Shown: positions 25,356 through 32,592 of the stretch, piece after piece
How positions within the stretch are numbered: the first letter of the stretch is position 1
Layout: the number at the start of each line of letters is the position of its first letter
Source of the DNA: PGYR01 sp041675005
GTDB taxonomy: Bacteria > Bacteroidota > Ignavibacteria > Kapaibacteriales > UBA2268
Direction: 5' to 3'
Length of the DNA stretch: 35,894 nucleotides
Assembly (NCBI GenBank): GCA_041675005.1
Contig: JBAYUQ010000028.1
Location: 1-35,894 of the forward strand
The notes under the pieces: model-generated
What the model saw: the letters and a program-made list of their open reading frames with translations, nothing else
What the model was told of the DNA's origin: nothing
Database searches by the model: none
Translations under genes and position numbers: made by a program

Positions 25356-26337
25356 TGTTGAATTTGCTAATCCTGAGTACTTCTGGGTATTGGCTATTAT
25401 TCCAATCTTAATCTTATACAAATTATTTGTATCTAATAAGAAACGGACGACGCTAACATATTCGGATTCAGCACCTTTCGAAGGAACAAAGAATTGGAAA
25501 GTTAGATTAAGAGAACTTCCTTTTTTTATTCGTTTGATTGTTATCGGGCTAATTGCAATTGTACTTGCTCGTCCACAAACGACTTCGGGAGAGGAGAAAG
25601 TAACAACGGAAGGTATAGATATAGTAATAGCTATGGACATTTCTACTTCGATGTTAGCTGAAGATTTGCAACCTAACAGAATAAAAGCAGCAAAAAAGAC
25701 GGCTGAGGAATTCATAGACAATAGACCTAATGATAGGATTGGGCTTGTTGTATTTGCGGGACAAAGTTTCACTCAGAGCCCCATAACAGTTGACCACACT
25801 ATACTCAAAGAGTTATTGGATAAGTTAGAGACAGGTATGGTACAAGACGGGACTGCAATTGGTATGGGATTAGCAACTTCTGTTTCAAGATTGAAAGAAA
25901 GCGAGGCAAAGAGCAGGGTAATAATATTACTAACTGACGGCGAGAATAATGCAGGTTCTGTTTCACCAGAAACAGCTGCCGAAATTGCTAAAACCTTTGG
26001 TATTAGAGTATATACTATTGGAGTTGGAACAAAGGGAAAGGCGAAGTACCCTGTGAAAACACCTTTCGGAATGCGTAGCCAATATATAGATGTGAAAATA
26101 GACGAAGCAATGCTTACAAAAATCGCTGACATAACAGATGGTAAATACTTCAGAGCGACAAATAATAAATCACTTGCTAGTATTTATAAGCAAATTGATG
26201 ATCTAGAAAAAACAAAAGTGGATGTTGCATATTTTAGTAATTATACAGAAATGTACTATCCATACGCTATGGCTGCTTTGGTATTGCTATTTCTTGAAAT
26301 AGTACTACGATTTACAATTTTCAGGAAACTACCATAG
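25345..26337 (+). CDS. BatA-like VWA protein
   Basis: The 330-residue inner-membrane protein has hydrophobic segments near 12-28 and 60-76, a VWA domain (about 92-270) with intact MIDAS residues (DISTSM: Asp98, Ser100, Ser102; later LLTDGENN), and a C-terminal transmembrane segment. This matches BatA/aerotolerance-type proteins. The family is linked to stress tolerance in Bacteroides, but its molecular function is not settled. It overlaps the BatD-like gene by 11 bp, and lipB begins directly after its TAG stop. Confidence 0.88.
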   Translation: MFNNVEFANPEYFWVLAIIPILILYKLFVSNKKRTTLTYSDSAPFEGTKNWKVRLRELPFFIRLIVIGLIAIVLARPQTTSGEEKVTTEGIDIVIAMDISTSMLAEDLQPNRIKAAKKTAEEFIDNRPNDRIGLVVFAGQSFTQSPITVDHTILKELLDKLETGMVQDGTAIGMGLATSVSRLKESEAKSRVIILLTDGENNAGSVSPETAAEIAKTFGIRVYTIGVGTKGKAKYPVKTPFGMRSQYIDVKIDEAMLTKIADITDGKYFRATNNKSLASIYKQIDDLEKTKVDVAYFSNYTEMYYPYAMAALVLLFLEIVLRFTIFRKLP

Positions 26338-26967
26338 ATGAATTTTGAAGTACAAGATTGGGGTTTGATAGACTTCCAAGAGGCGTGGGATAGACAAAAA
26401 GAACTTGTGACGGCTATCCAGAAAGGGGAGCAAAGATCAACTCTTGTCCTTTGTAGCCATCCGTTAGTTATTACAATGGGTAGAAATTCGAGCTACGATA
26501 ATCTAGTTCTACCAAGAGAAGAATATGATAACAGAAACATTAAAGTAATTGACATAAACCGTGGGGGAGACGTAACCCTCCACAATGAAAACCAACTTGT
26601 TGGTTATCCAATCTTCAATCTTAATGATTTCAAACCCGATTTGCATTGGTTCTTACGTGAAATCGAAGAAGCAATCATTAAAACAGTAGCCGATGTAGGT
26701 ATTGACTCTAGCCGAGTAGATGGACTAACTGGAGTATGGATTGAAAATCAAAGAAAGATCTGTGCTATAGGGCTGCATTGCTCCCGATGGGTAACTTCGC
26801 ACGGATTCGCACTCAATGTTTGCAACAATGTAAAAGATTTTGACTATATTGTACCTTGTGGGATTGACGATAAAGAAGTAACTTCCATAAAAAACGAAAT
26901 TGGCACAGATGTTGATATGAATAATATCAAGAATATAGTTATCGAAAAGTTCTCAGAACTATTCTAA
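26338..26967 (+). CDS. lipB: Octanoyl-ACP:protein N-octanoyltransferase
   Basis: Transfers octanoyl from acyl-carrier protein to lipoyl domains, the first step of endogenous lipoate synthesis. The 209-residue length is usual. Visible landmarks are HPLVITMGR (41-49), RGGDVTLHNENQLVGYPI (75-92), RKICAIGL with catalytic-pair Lys140, and PCGI with catalytic Cys174. The ATG directly abuts the upstream TAG stop (TAGATG), so translation depends on the Bat-operon message. lipA is not in the window. tRNA-Gly begins 13 bp after the stop. Confidence 0.94.
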   Translation: MNFEVQDWGLIDFQEAWDRQKELVTAIQKGEQRSTLVLCSHPLVITMGRNSSYDNLVLPREEYDNRNIKVIDINRGGDVTLHNENQLVGYPIFNLNDFKPDLHWFLREIEEAIIKTVADVGIDSSRVDGLTGVWIENQRKICAIGLHCSRWVTSHGFALNVCNNVKDFDYIVPCGIDDKEVTSIKNEIGTDVDMNNIKNIVIEKFSELF

Positions 26968-26980
26968 ATTATATCAAAAA

Positions 26981-27053
26981 GCAGGAGTAGCTCAGCTGGT
27001 AGAGCACAACCTTGCCAAGGTTGGGGTCGCGAGTTCGAATCTCGTCTCTTGCT
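26981..27053 (+). tRNA. tRNA-Gly (anticodon GCC)
   Basis: A full cloverleaf is visible: acceptor GCAGGAG/CTCTTGC with one G-U, D arm GCTC/GAGC, anticodon stem CAACC/GGTTG with loop TTGCCAA (anticodon GCC), and T arm GCGAG/CTCGT with loop TTCGAAT. CCA is not encoded. It starts 13 bp after lipB and is probably co-transcribed or driven by an internal promoter. Confidence 0.95.
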
Positions 27054-27054
27054 C

Positions 27055-27130
27055 TACGACATCTGTCGTAATTTCCTTTTATGCTGCATGCCTTGCCGAC
27101 ACTTCCCCCCGTTGGCAAGGCATTCTTTTG
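27055..27130 (+). terminator. Two hairpins downstream of tRNA-Gly
   Basis: First, TACGAC/GTCGTA (27055-27070) followed by ATTTCCTTTT. Second, a 13-pair stem from 27088 to 27122 (ATGCCTTGCCGAC with GTTGGCAAGGCAT, one mismatch or wobble), loop ACTTCCCCCC, followed by TCTTTTG. Either can terminate the tRNA transcript. The right arm TTGGCAAGG is complementary to nine bases of the tRNA anticodon arm. Confidence 0.6.
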
Positions 27131-27136
27131 TCAGTT

Positions 27137-27346
27137 CTAGTAGTAACTTCTTTCTCCTTCAGGTAGCATTTGGATTAAAAAAGCATCATTAGAATGGGGA
27201 TTGAAGATGTAAACGTCTTGCTCAAGTCTAGTAATTATATTGACACTTTTACCTACCGATTTAGATATAATTCTAAGTTTCTTTTCCGAATCAATTTTAT
27301 GTGAATTATTTTTATTACTTTTGTTGATATGATTACAATGTATTAA
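27137..27346 (-). pseudogene. Possible decayed gene fragment
   Basis: An open frame of 69 codons on the minus strand has no ATG, GTG or TTG start before the previous stop (27347-27349). Its C-terminal half reads like real protein (for example LEQDVYIFNPHSNDAFLIQ, then LPEGERSYY before TAG). No homology is recognised. It could be the remnant of a longer gene, or chance. Confidence 0.3.
27316..27323 (+). promoter_or_regulatory. Possible promoter of the DKNYY lipoprotein gene
   Basis: TACTTTTG matches TAnnTTTG and lies 45 bp before the ATG at 27369. No clear TTG at -33 is seen. Confidence 0.35.
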
Positions 27347-27368
27347 TTAAAATATTCACATAAAAAAT

Positions 27369-27974
27369 ATGAAGGTATTTGCACTAATAATATTTTTCAG
27401 CTTGATATTAATATCATGTGAAACAGGATATATGGAAAAAGATGGTAAATGGGTTTGGGCTACATATGCTGGAAGTTTATCAAGAAGATTCTTACCTATA
27501 GAAGATCAGGATTTTGAAAGTTTTATAGTCTTGAATGAATATCATGCAAAAGATAAAAATAATGTATACTTTGAAAGAAGGAAAATTTATAATACAGAAG
27601 CATCAAGTTTCATGATAATTAGTGAGTTTTATGCAAAAGATAAAAACAGTGTTTATTTTGATGGTGACGTAATATTATATGCAGACCCAAATTCTTTCGT
27701 ATTATTAGGGTATCCATATTCAAGGGATAAGAGTCATGTCTTTTGTGGTGGAATACCATTAATGTTAACAGAAAAAGAAGTAAGCATGTTTAAAGTTACA
27801 AGTAAAGAGGAGGGTACAGGTTCTAGAGGTAAAGCAAGACTCTCCTTCTTTTTAGAGTTTCATCCTGAATATCAATGGTTAGATACAACAGGTATTGAAT
27901 GGATATCATATAGTGATAATGGAACAGGTGAAGTTAATGAAAGAAAGTTTAAAGGATTTATCGAAATAAAATAA
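27369..27974 (+). CDS. DKNYY-repeat lipoprotein
   Basis: The 201-residue protein has a lipobox (LILISC, Cys17) and at least three repeats of the DKNYY type: KDKNNVYFERRKI, KDKNSVYFDGDVI and RDKSHVFCGGIPL, spaced by about 30-35 residues. DKNYY repeats are known in surface or periplasmic lipoproteins of several Gram-negative groups with unknown function. It stands alone, with its own possible promoter, and is followed by a 238-bp gap that contains a 13-bp direct repeat. Confidence 0.8.
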   Translation: MKVFALIIFFSLILISCETGYMEKDGKWVWATYAGSLSRRFLPIEDQDFESFIVLNEYHAKDKNNVYFERRKIYNTEASSFMIISEFYAKDKNSVYFDGDVILYADPNSFVLLGYPYSRDKSHVFCGGIPLMLTEKEVSMFKVTSKEEGTGSRGKARLSFFLEFHPEYQWLDTTGIEWISYSDNGTGEVNERKFKGFIEIK

Positions 27975-28068
27975 ACCGCGACTGCAGCAATAAATCGGGT
28001 AACATGCTTCACATGATGAATTAAATACTACAAATATTGGATTTATCCCAAACAAAACCTAATCAAAC

Positions 28069-28135
28069 TTTATTCACCGCAAAAACAAGATATTCGACCT
28101 AATTTATGCGGAGATTAGCTATTTTATTCACCGCA
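28069..28135 (+). repeat. Direct repeat TTTATTCACCGCA
   Basis: The 13-mer occurs at 28069-28081 and 28123-28135, 54 bp apart. The intergenic DNA has no other clear signal. It may be a regulatory site for the gene at 28213 or a relic of duplication. Confidence 0.45.
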
Positions 28136-28212
28136 TCTTCTCAATTGTTGTTACTAAATGAGATTATTTCATTAATTTAAATAAATTCATAATCATCAAT
28201 CTCTCTAATAAA

Positions 28213-29181
28213 ATGAAAAATATTAAAATTTCTCTTTTAGTACTATTGACTCTAGTTTTAGCTTATAGCAACGCACTATCTAATGATATATACTCAGTTT
28301 CTAAATTTGTAACAGCCGAAGAAGGCAGAGAGTTGATAGTACAAGAAGATGATTATTCTCGCTCCCTTTCCAAATTTGATTTAAAATTGAGAGTGCATAA
28401 TGCAGAGCCGACACTGGAAAACCTCAATAGTTCTACTCAAGAACAAGTGCTAGAATGGACTAAGACCGAAAGCCATTTATTAGATTCTCTAACAAAAGTT
28501 ATTTCGGATATTGCTGTTGAGAAAGGATATAATTTTATACTACCAGACAAGATAGCTTTCATCAAAACCACTATGGAAGAAAATAAAGGGGCTGGCGGCT
28601 ATACCCGTCTGAATTATATAGTATTAAGTAAAGATGTTTTTCTAATGCCAAAATCAAAATTAAAAAGTGTAATTGCTCACGAGTTATTCCATGTTATATC
28701 AAGGTATAATCCAGAACTCCGCACCGAGCTTTATTCTGTAATAGGTTTCACAACTTGTAACCCTATAGATATCACCACAGATTTGAAGAATTTCACAATC
28801 TCCAACCCCGATGCACCTAATATAGACGCCTATATTACGCTTAAAAATAAGAGTGGCGAAGATGTAAAATGTGCTATGGTTTTATATTCTGACAAAGAGT
28901 ATGAGGGTGGTGCTATGTTTGATTATATGAAAGTAGGTTTTTTGAAATTATCAGTTAATAATGATAAGAATATGGAGATATTTGTCGAAAATGGAAAGGA
29001 ACAAATATTTAATGCTCAAGAAATCACCGGTTTTTTTGAGCAAATAGGATCCAATACTCACTATATAATCCATCCAGAAGAAATAGTCGCTTCTAATTTC
29101 GAGCTACTTTTCGATGAGTACCCAATTGTGAATAGTGCCGAAATACTTGCTAGTATAGAGGCAATACTTAAAAGGGACTAG
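28213..29181 (+). CDS. Secreted HExxH protein, putative metalloprotease
   Basis: The 322-residue protein has a signal peptide (about 1-23) and a zinc-protease-like helix IAHELFHVIS (154-163; His156, Glu157, His160) followed by Glu172 in ELRTELYS, compatible with a gluzincin-type third ligand. The C-terminal region (about 185-322) has no recognised domain. I do not recognise a named family; protease activity is inferred from the motif and the predicted export. The stop TAG shares the CTAG palindrome with the stop of the convergent glgA. Confidence 0.7.
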   Translation: MKNIKISLLVLLTLVLAYSNALSNDIYSVSKFVTAEEGRELIVQEDDYSRSLSKFDLKLRVHNAEPTLENLNSSTQEQVLEWTKTESHLLDSLTKVISDIAVEKGYNFILPDKIAFIKTTMEENKGAGGYTRLNYIVLSKDVFLMPKSKLKSVIAHELFHVISRYNPELRTELYSVIGFTTCNPIDITTDLKNFTISNPDAPNIDAYITLKNKSGEDVKCAMVLYSDKEYEGGAMFDYMKVGFLKLSVNNDKNMEIFVENGKEQIFNAQEITGFFEQIGSNTHYIIHPEEIVASNFELLFDEYPIVNSAEILASIEAILKRD

Positions 29182-30644
29182 TCCTTATCGTCCAAAACTT
29201 CCTTGAATACTCCCAAGTATCCTTTGGCACTGCGCTTCGAGGAATGATTCTCTGCCATACCGTTTTGGCGTATTTTTTCTATGTGGTCTTTAGATTTATA
29301 CAAATCTATTGCACGGCGAATTGATGCTTCTAGCTCATCTCTGTTATAATGCGGGAATGAAATTCCGTTTCCGGTTCCTTTCTCCGCCGAATAATTGGAT
29401 ATAGTATCAGCCAGCCCGCCAGTTGCTCTTACTATCGGAATAGTTCCATATTTAAGAGCGTACATTTGCGTTAGTCCACAAGGTTCGTATTTCGATGGCA
29501 TGAGTAAGAAATCGGAAGCTGCAATTAATCGATGGGCTTCTCTTTCGCTATATTTCAGTTGCAATATTACATTATCAGGGAATTGATTTTTAGCTTCAAT
29601 TACCAGATCTTCATATTTCGCTTGACCTTCTCCAAGTATAGCCAATATAAACTTATTAGTGTTCAGTAGTTTAGCAATTTTGTTTTCTAATATATCTAAA
29701 CCTTTTTGCTCTGTTAGTCTACTGACGAATGAAATTAGTGGAAGATGGTGTCTGGTCTCTGGAATTTCAGTTTCACGTAAGTACTCTAGTTTCAATTCTT
29801 CTTTTATTTCCAAGCTACCTGAATCATAATTCTTACTCAAATAAGTATCAGTTAATGGGTTCCAATCTCTATAATTAACCCCATTGAGCACACCCGTTAT
29901 ATCACGCAAACGGCTGTTAATAGCATCTTGCAAACCCTCACTATAGTATGGCTCTTTTATTTCTTCCGCGTAAGTAGGGCTGACCGTTAGTATTCTATCA
30001 GCGTACATAATACCCGTTTTCATGAAATTCACCTTGCCTTCATGCTCAAACCAAGAACCAACCTCGAATTCTTTGTGTTTTAATCCAGTGAAATCCATTA
30101 CTCTGTACTTATCATATATCCCTTGGTACGAGAGGTTGTGAATAGTGAAAACTGTACCTGTTTTAGCAAAAAGTGTTTCGTCTTTGTACTGAGCTTTCAG
30201 GATTGGCATAATGAAGGATGTATGGTAATCATGGCAATTAACTATATCTGGACTGAAGTTAATGGCTTTGCATAGTTCGGGAACCGCTTTGCAGAAGAAG
30301 AGAAAACGTCTATCGTCATCTTCATCTTCGTTCCTATCACCATAGACATACTCTTCGTCGAAGAACTCATCGTGACCAATTAAAAATATACGAGCATCGC
30401 TATTTGGGAAACTACCACTATAAACCGTAGCTGTTTCCTTGCCAAATCCCATAGGAACTTCGAAGGAAATATCGGTTTTTCTGAGTCCATAAGCGTCTTT
30501 GTCTATTGACTTATAACCGGGTAGAACTGCAATTACGTCATGACCCATCTCACCCCATTCTATACAGAGATAAGAAGTAACATCGGCCATTCCGCCACCT
30601 TTGGCGAATGGGTTGATTTCTGCGGCTGCTAATAGTATATTCAT
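29178..30644 (-). CDS. glgA: Glycogen synthase (GT5)
   Basis: The 488-residue protein elongates alpha-1,4-glucan from ADP-glucose. The N-terminal donor-site motif is KGGGMADV (15-22), a variant of the usual KTGGLADV. The C-terminal domain has the GT-B retaining signature PSKYEPCGLTQMYALKYG, then IVRATGGLADT. The length is typical of bacterial GlgA. It diverges from panB with a 56-bp gap. glgA beside pantothenate genes also occurs in other Bacteroidota. No branching enzyme or glgC is nearby. Its stop codon overlaps the convergent gene. Confidence 0.93.
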   Translation of the reverse strand: MNILLAAAEINPFAKGGGMADVTSYLCIEWGEMGHDVIAVLPGYKSIDKDAYGLRKTDISFEVPMGFGKETATVYSGSFPNSDARIFLIGHDEFFDEEYVYGDRNEDEDDDRRFLFFCKAVPELCKAINFSPDIVNCHDYHTSFIMPILKAQYKDETLFAKTGTVFTIHNLSYQGIYDKYRVMDFTGLKHKEFEVGSWFEHEGKVNFMKTGIMYADRILTVSPTYAEEIKEPYYSEGLQDAINSRLRDITGVLNGVNYRDWNPLTDTYLSKNYDSGSLEIKEELKLEYLRETEIPETRHHLPLISFVSRLTEQKGLDILENKIAKLLNTNKFILAILGEGQAKYEDLVIEAKNQFPDNVILQLKYSEREAHRLIAASDFLLMPSKYEPCGLTQMYALKYGTIPIVRATGGLADTISNYSAEKGTGNGISFPHYNRDELEASIRRAIDLYKSKDHIEKIRQNGMAENHSSKRSAKGYLGVFKEVLDDKD

Positions 30645-30700
30645 ATTAATTTCTTAAATTGTAATTACATTTATTTATTCTACAATTATAATATAAAGCA

Positions 30701-31522
30701 ATGAGCGTTAATAAAAAAATAAAAGAAAAAACAGTTACTACACTTAGATTACAAGAAATGAAAAATGCAGGCATCAAAATATCCTGTCTTACAGCTTATG
30801 ACGCTTTAACTGCAAATATATTCGATGAAGCTGGCATTGATTTATTATTAGTTGGTGACTCACTTGGTAATGTTTTCCAAGGGGAAGAGACTACACTACC
30901 TGTTACATTAGAGCAAACTATTTACCACAGTAAAGCCGTTGTAAAAGGGGCAAAAAGAGCTCTGGTAGTATCAGATATGCCATTTATGACTTATCAAGTC
31001 TCAGCAAACGAAGCATTCAGAAATGCTGGTCGTTTGATGAAAGAGGCGGGCTGTTCAGCAGTCAAGTTAGAAGGTGGAAAGAATGTAACAAAAGCAATTA
31101 GGAAAATGACCGAAGCCGGAATACCAGTAATGGGACATTTGGGGTTGACTCCTCAGAGTATCAACAAATTCGGATCTTACAGAGCTAGAGGTAAAGACCC
31201 AGACGAGGCACAACACATAATAGATGACGCACAAAGACTGCAAGATGCTGGTGCCTTTTCTGTTGTATTAGAGAAAATCCCTGCCGCATTGGGTAAGAAA
31301 ATCACTGAAATGCTTGAGATACCAACAATCGGTATAGGTGCTGGACAATATTGCGATGGTCAGATTTTAGTCTATACAGATATGATGGGTTTGACCGTAG
31401 ATTTCAATCCGCGTTTCGTTCGCCAGTATGCGGAACTGAACAAAGTATATACCGAATCCGTAAAACAATATATAACTGATGTTCAAACAAATGATTTCCC
31501 AAATGAATCAGAATCTTATTAA
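30701..31522 (+). CDS. panB: Ketopantoate hydroxymethyltransferase
   Basis: Adds a hydroxymethyl group from methylene-tetrahydrofolate to 2-ketoisovalerate, the committed step to pantoate. The 273-residue protein has CLTAYDALTA (29-38), VGDSLGNVFQG with metal ligand Asp53, SDMPFMTYQ with Asp92, and KLEGG with Glu124. The later segments GHLGLTPQS and PTIGIGAG are also diagnostic. The end overlaps the cytochrome-like lipoprotein gene by 20 bp. Confidence 0.95.
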   Translation: MSVNKKIKEKTVTTLRLQEMKNAGIKISCLTAYDALTANIFDEAGIDLLLVGDSLGNVFQGEETTLPVTLEQTIYHSKAVVKGAKRALVVSDMPFMTYQVSANEAFRNAGRLMKEAGCSAVKLEGGKNVTKAIRKMTEAGIPVMGHLGLTPQSINKFGSYRARGKDPDEAQHIIDDAQRLQDAGAFSVVLEKIPAALGKKITEMLEIPTIGIGAGQYCDGQILVYTDMMGLTVDFNPRFVRQYAELNKVYTESVKQYITDVQTNDFPNESESY

Positions 31523-31919
31523 ATACATACTAGCAATTGCTGTTATTAGCTCATTTGCTATTATTAGTGCTTGTTCTAATACGGTACAAAGTTCTAGTGA
31601 TTTGCGTTTCCCCGAAGAAGGGGGAGATGAAGTGAGCTTTTACAAGCACGTAAAGCCGTTTATGCAATATACTTGTGCTACCGCTGCTTGCCACGATGGA
31701 TACTCTCAAGCAGGCGGTATAACCTTAACTGAATACTACACCTATTTCCAATCATCTAGTATCGGTTTGGTAGTTCGAGAAAACCCAGATGCTTCTAGAC
31801 TAAATCAAATTATCGAAGGCAAAAACATCCACTTATTCAATTATAACCGCGAATTACCTACAAAAAATCAGCAGGAAGGCATGCGCCGCTGGGTACTCAA
31901 TGGTGCACCGAATAATTAG
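31503..31919 (+). CDS. Lipoprotein with CX4CH haem-like motif
   Basis: About 138 residues. A hydrophobic N-terminus ends in a lipobox-like IISAC, so the mature protein should be lipid anchored outside the inner membrane. The stretch FMQYTCATAACHDG has Cys-X4-Cys-His, one residue longer than the classical CXXCH haem c site. The C-terminal GMRRWVLNGAP resembles the tail of small surface cytochrome-like domains found in Bacteroidota and relatives. I chose the ATG at 31503; longer frames start at 31479 and 31491. Haem binding is not proven; a Cys pair forming a disulphide is the alternative. It overlaps panB by 20 bp. Confidence 0.6.
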   Translation: MNQNLIKYILAIAVISSFAIISACSNTVQSSSDLRFPEEGGDEVSFYKHVKPFMQYTCATAACHDGYSQAGGITLTEYYTYFQSSSIGLVVRENPDASRLNQIIEGKNIHLFNYNRELPTKNQQEGMRRWVLNGAPNN

Positions 31920-32026
31920 TTGACAGTTTATAAATTGCAAGAAAAATTATCATAAACCTGTCGTGGAGTTTTTATATCAAGACTCGTATGTTGTCAATCA
32001 GTATTATATAAATCTATTGCTTGTTT

Positions 32027-32083
32027 AATCCTTTTTCATCTGGACTCTTCGCTAGCTTTGTTAGTTCTGAGTAACGTGGTTAG
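32027..32083 (-). repeat. Diverged dispersed repeat, copy B
   Basis: The reverse complement aligns with 155-215 over about 47 bp with one single-base indel and about three quarters identity by eye. It has the same order of words: ACGT, CTAAC, TAGCGAAGAG, CCAG and an A-run. Confidence 0.55.
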
Positions 32084-32146
32084 TCACACCCTCTTGGGAT
32101 TCACTTCAACAGGATTCAGCACAAGTATGTTAAAATAAAAAAAATT

Positions 32147-32168
32147 TGAGACAGCTCGTGCTTTCAGT
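32147..32168 (-). repeat. IS-end-like motif, second copy
   Basis: On the minus strand it starts ACTGAAAG and ends GCTGTCTCA, matching 263-285 apart from a few changes. No transposase gene is adjacent. Confidence 0.35.
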
Positions 32169-32320
32169 TTGGCAAGCATATTTTTTTTAGTTCCACTACA
32201 AAACTCACTTCTTAACACCCTCTTAACACTCACTTCACTCTTACCAAACACTACTCATAACCCAAGCCATATTTAACCAAATCTTAACACAGGATTCAAC
32301 ACACCTTAAATCTAATATTA

Positions 32321-32328
32321 CAACTTTG
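32321..32328 (+). promoter_or_regulatory. Probable promoter of the TonB-dependent receptor operon
   Basis: CAACTTTG differs by one base from TAnnTTTG and is followed by GCA as in many Bacteroidota promoters. It would give a leader of about 255 nt. No TTG is seen at -33. Confidence 0.4.
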
Positions 32329-32478
32329 CACTGTGTCAAAAAACGAAAACAATATTATTCAAGTGAAGCTCAAAAAGAATAAGATGTACTACTCAAATTC
32401 AGAAAAATTTTATGGTGGGAAGCAAACCCTGAACCGTCAGTATTGGTCTAGAAAAATTTCTAACAATATGCAATTCGG

Positions 32479-32513
32479 AGCTTCACAACTTAACGCGGAA
32501 TTCGCGGTGAGCT
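32479..32513 (+). promoter_or_regulatory. Nested hairpin in the receptor leader
   Basis: AGCT-T-CAC (32479-32486) pairs with GTGAGCT (32507-32513) with one bulged T. Inside it CGCG (32494-32497) pairs with CGCG (32503-32506) across loop GAATT. It is a GC-rich structure in AT-rich DNA, 80 bp before the receptor start. There is no T-tract, so not a simple terminator. Confidence 0.4.
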
Positions 32514-32592
32514 TTCCTACCATTTTTAAATACGAAATTAAAACAATTAACAATTTAAGTCAAACAAGTAATATAAAATGTGGAGCTCTAAA

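Larger units (their letters stand above)
31920..32592 (+). other. Long leader region before the TonB-dependent receptor
   Basis: I see no convincing gene. The stretch holds dispersed repeat copy B (32027-32083), an IS-end-like block (32147-32168), two copies of AGGATTCARCACA (32111 and 32291), several CTTAACAC words between 32213 and 32290, a promoter-like CAACTTTG (32321-32328) and a nested hairpin (32479-32513). An 87-codon GTG-started frame (32333-32596) begins almost at the presumed transcription start, so I treat it as leader rather than gene. Confidence 0.5.

Noticed and set aside
25254..25772. A 172-codon minus-strand frame opposite the BatD/BatA junction
   Set aside because: It is antisense to well-supported, conserved coding genes and its composition (Ser/Ile-rich) is that of a shadow frame.
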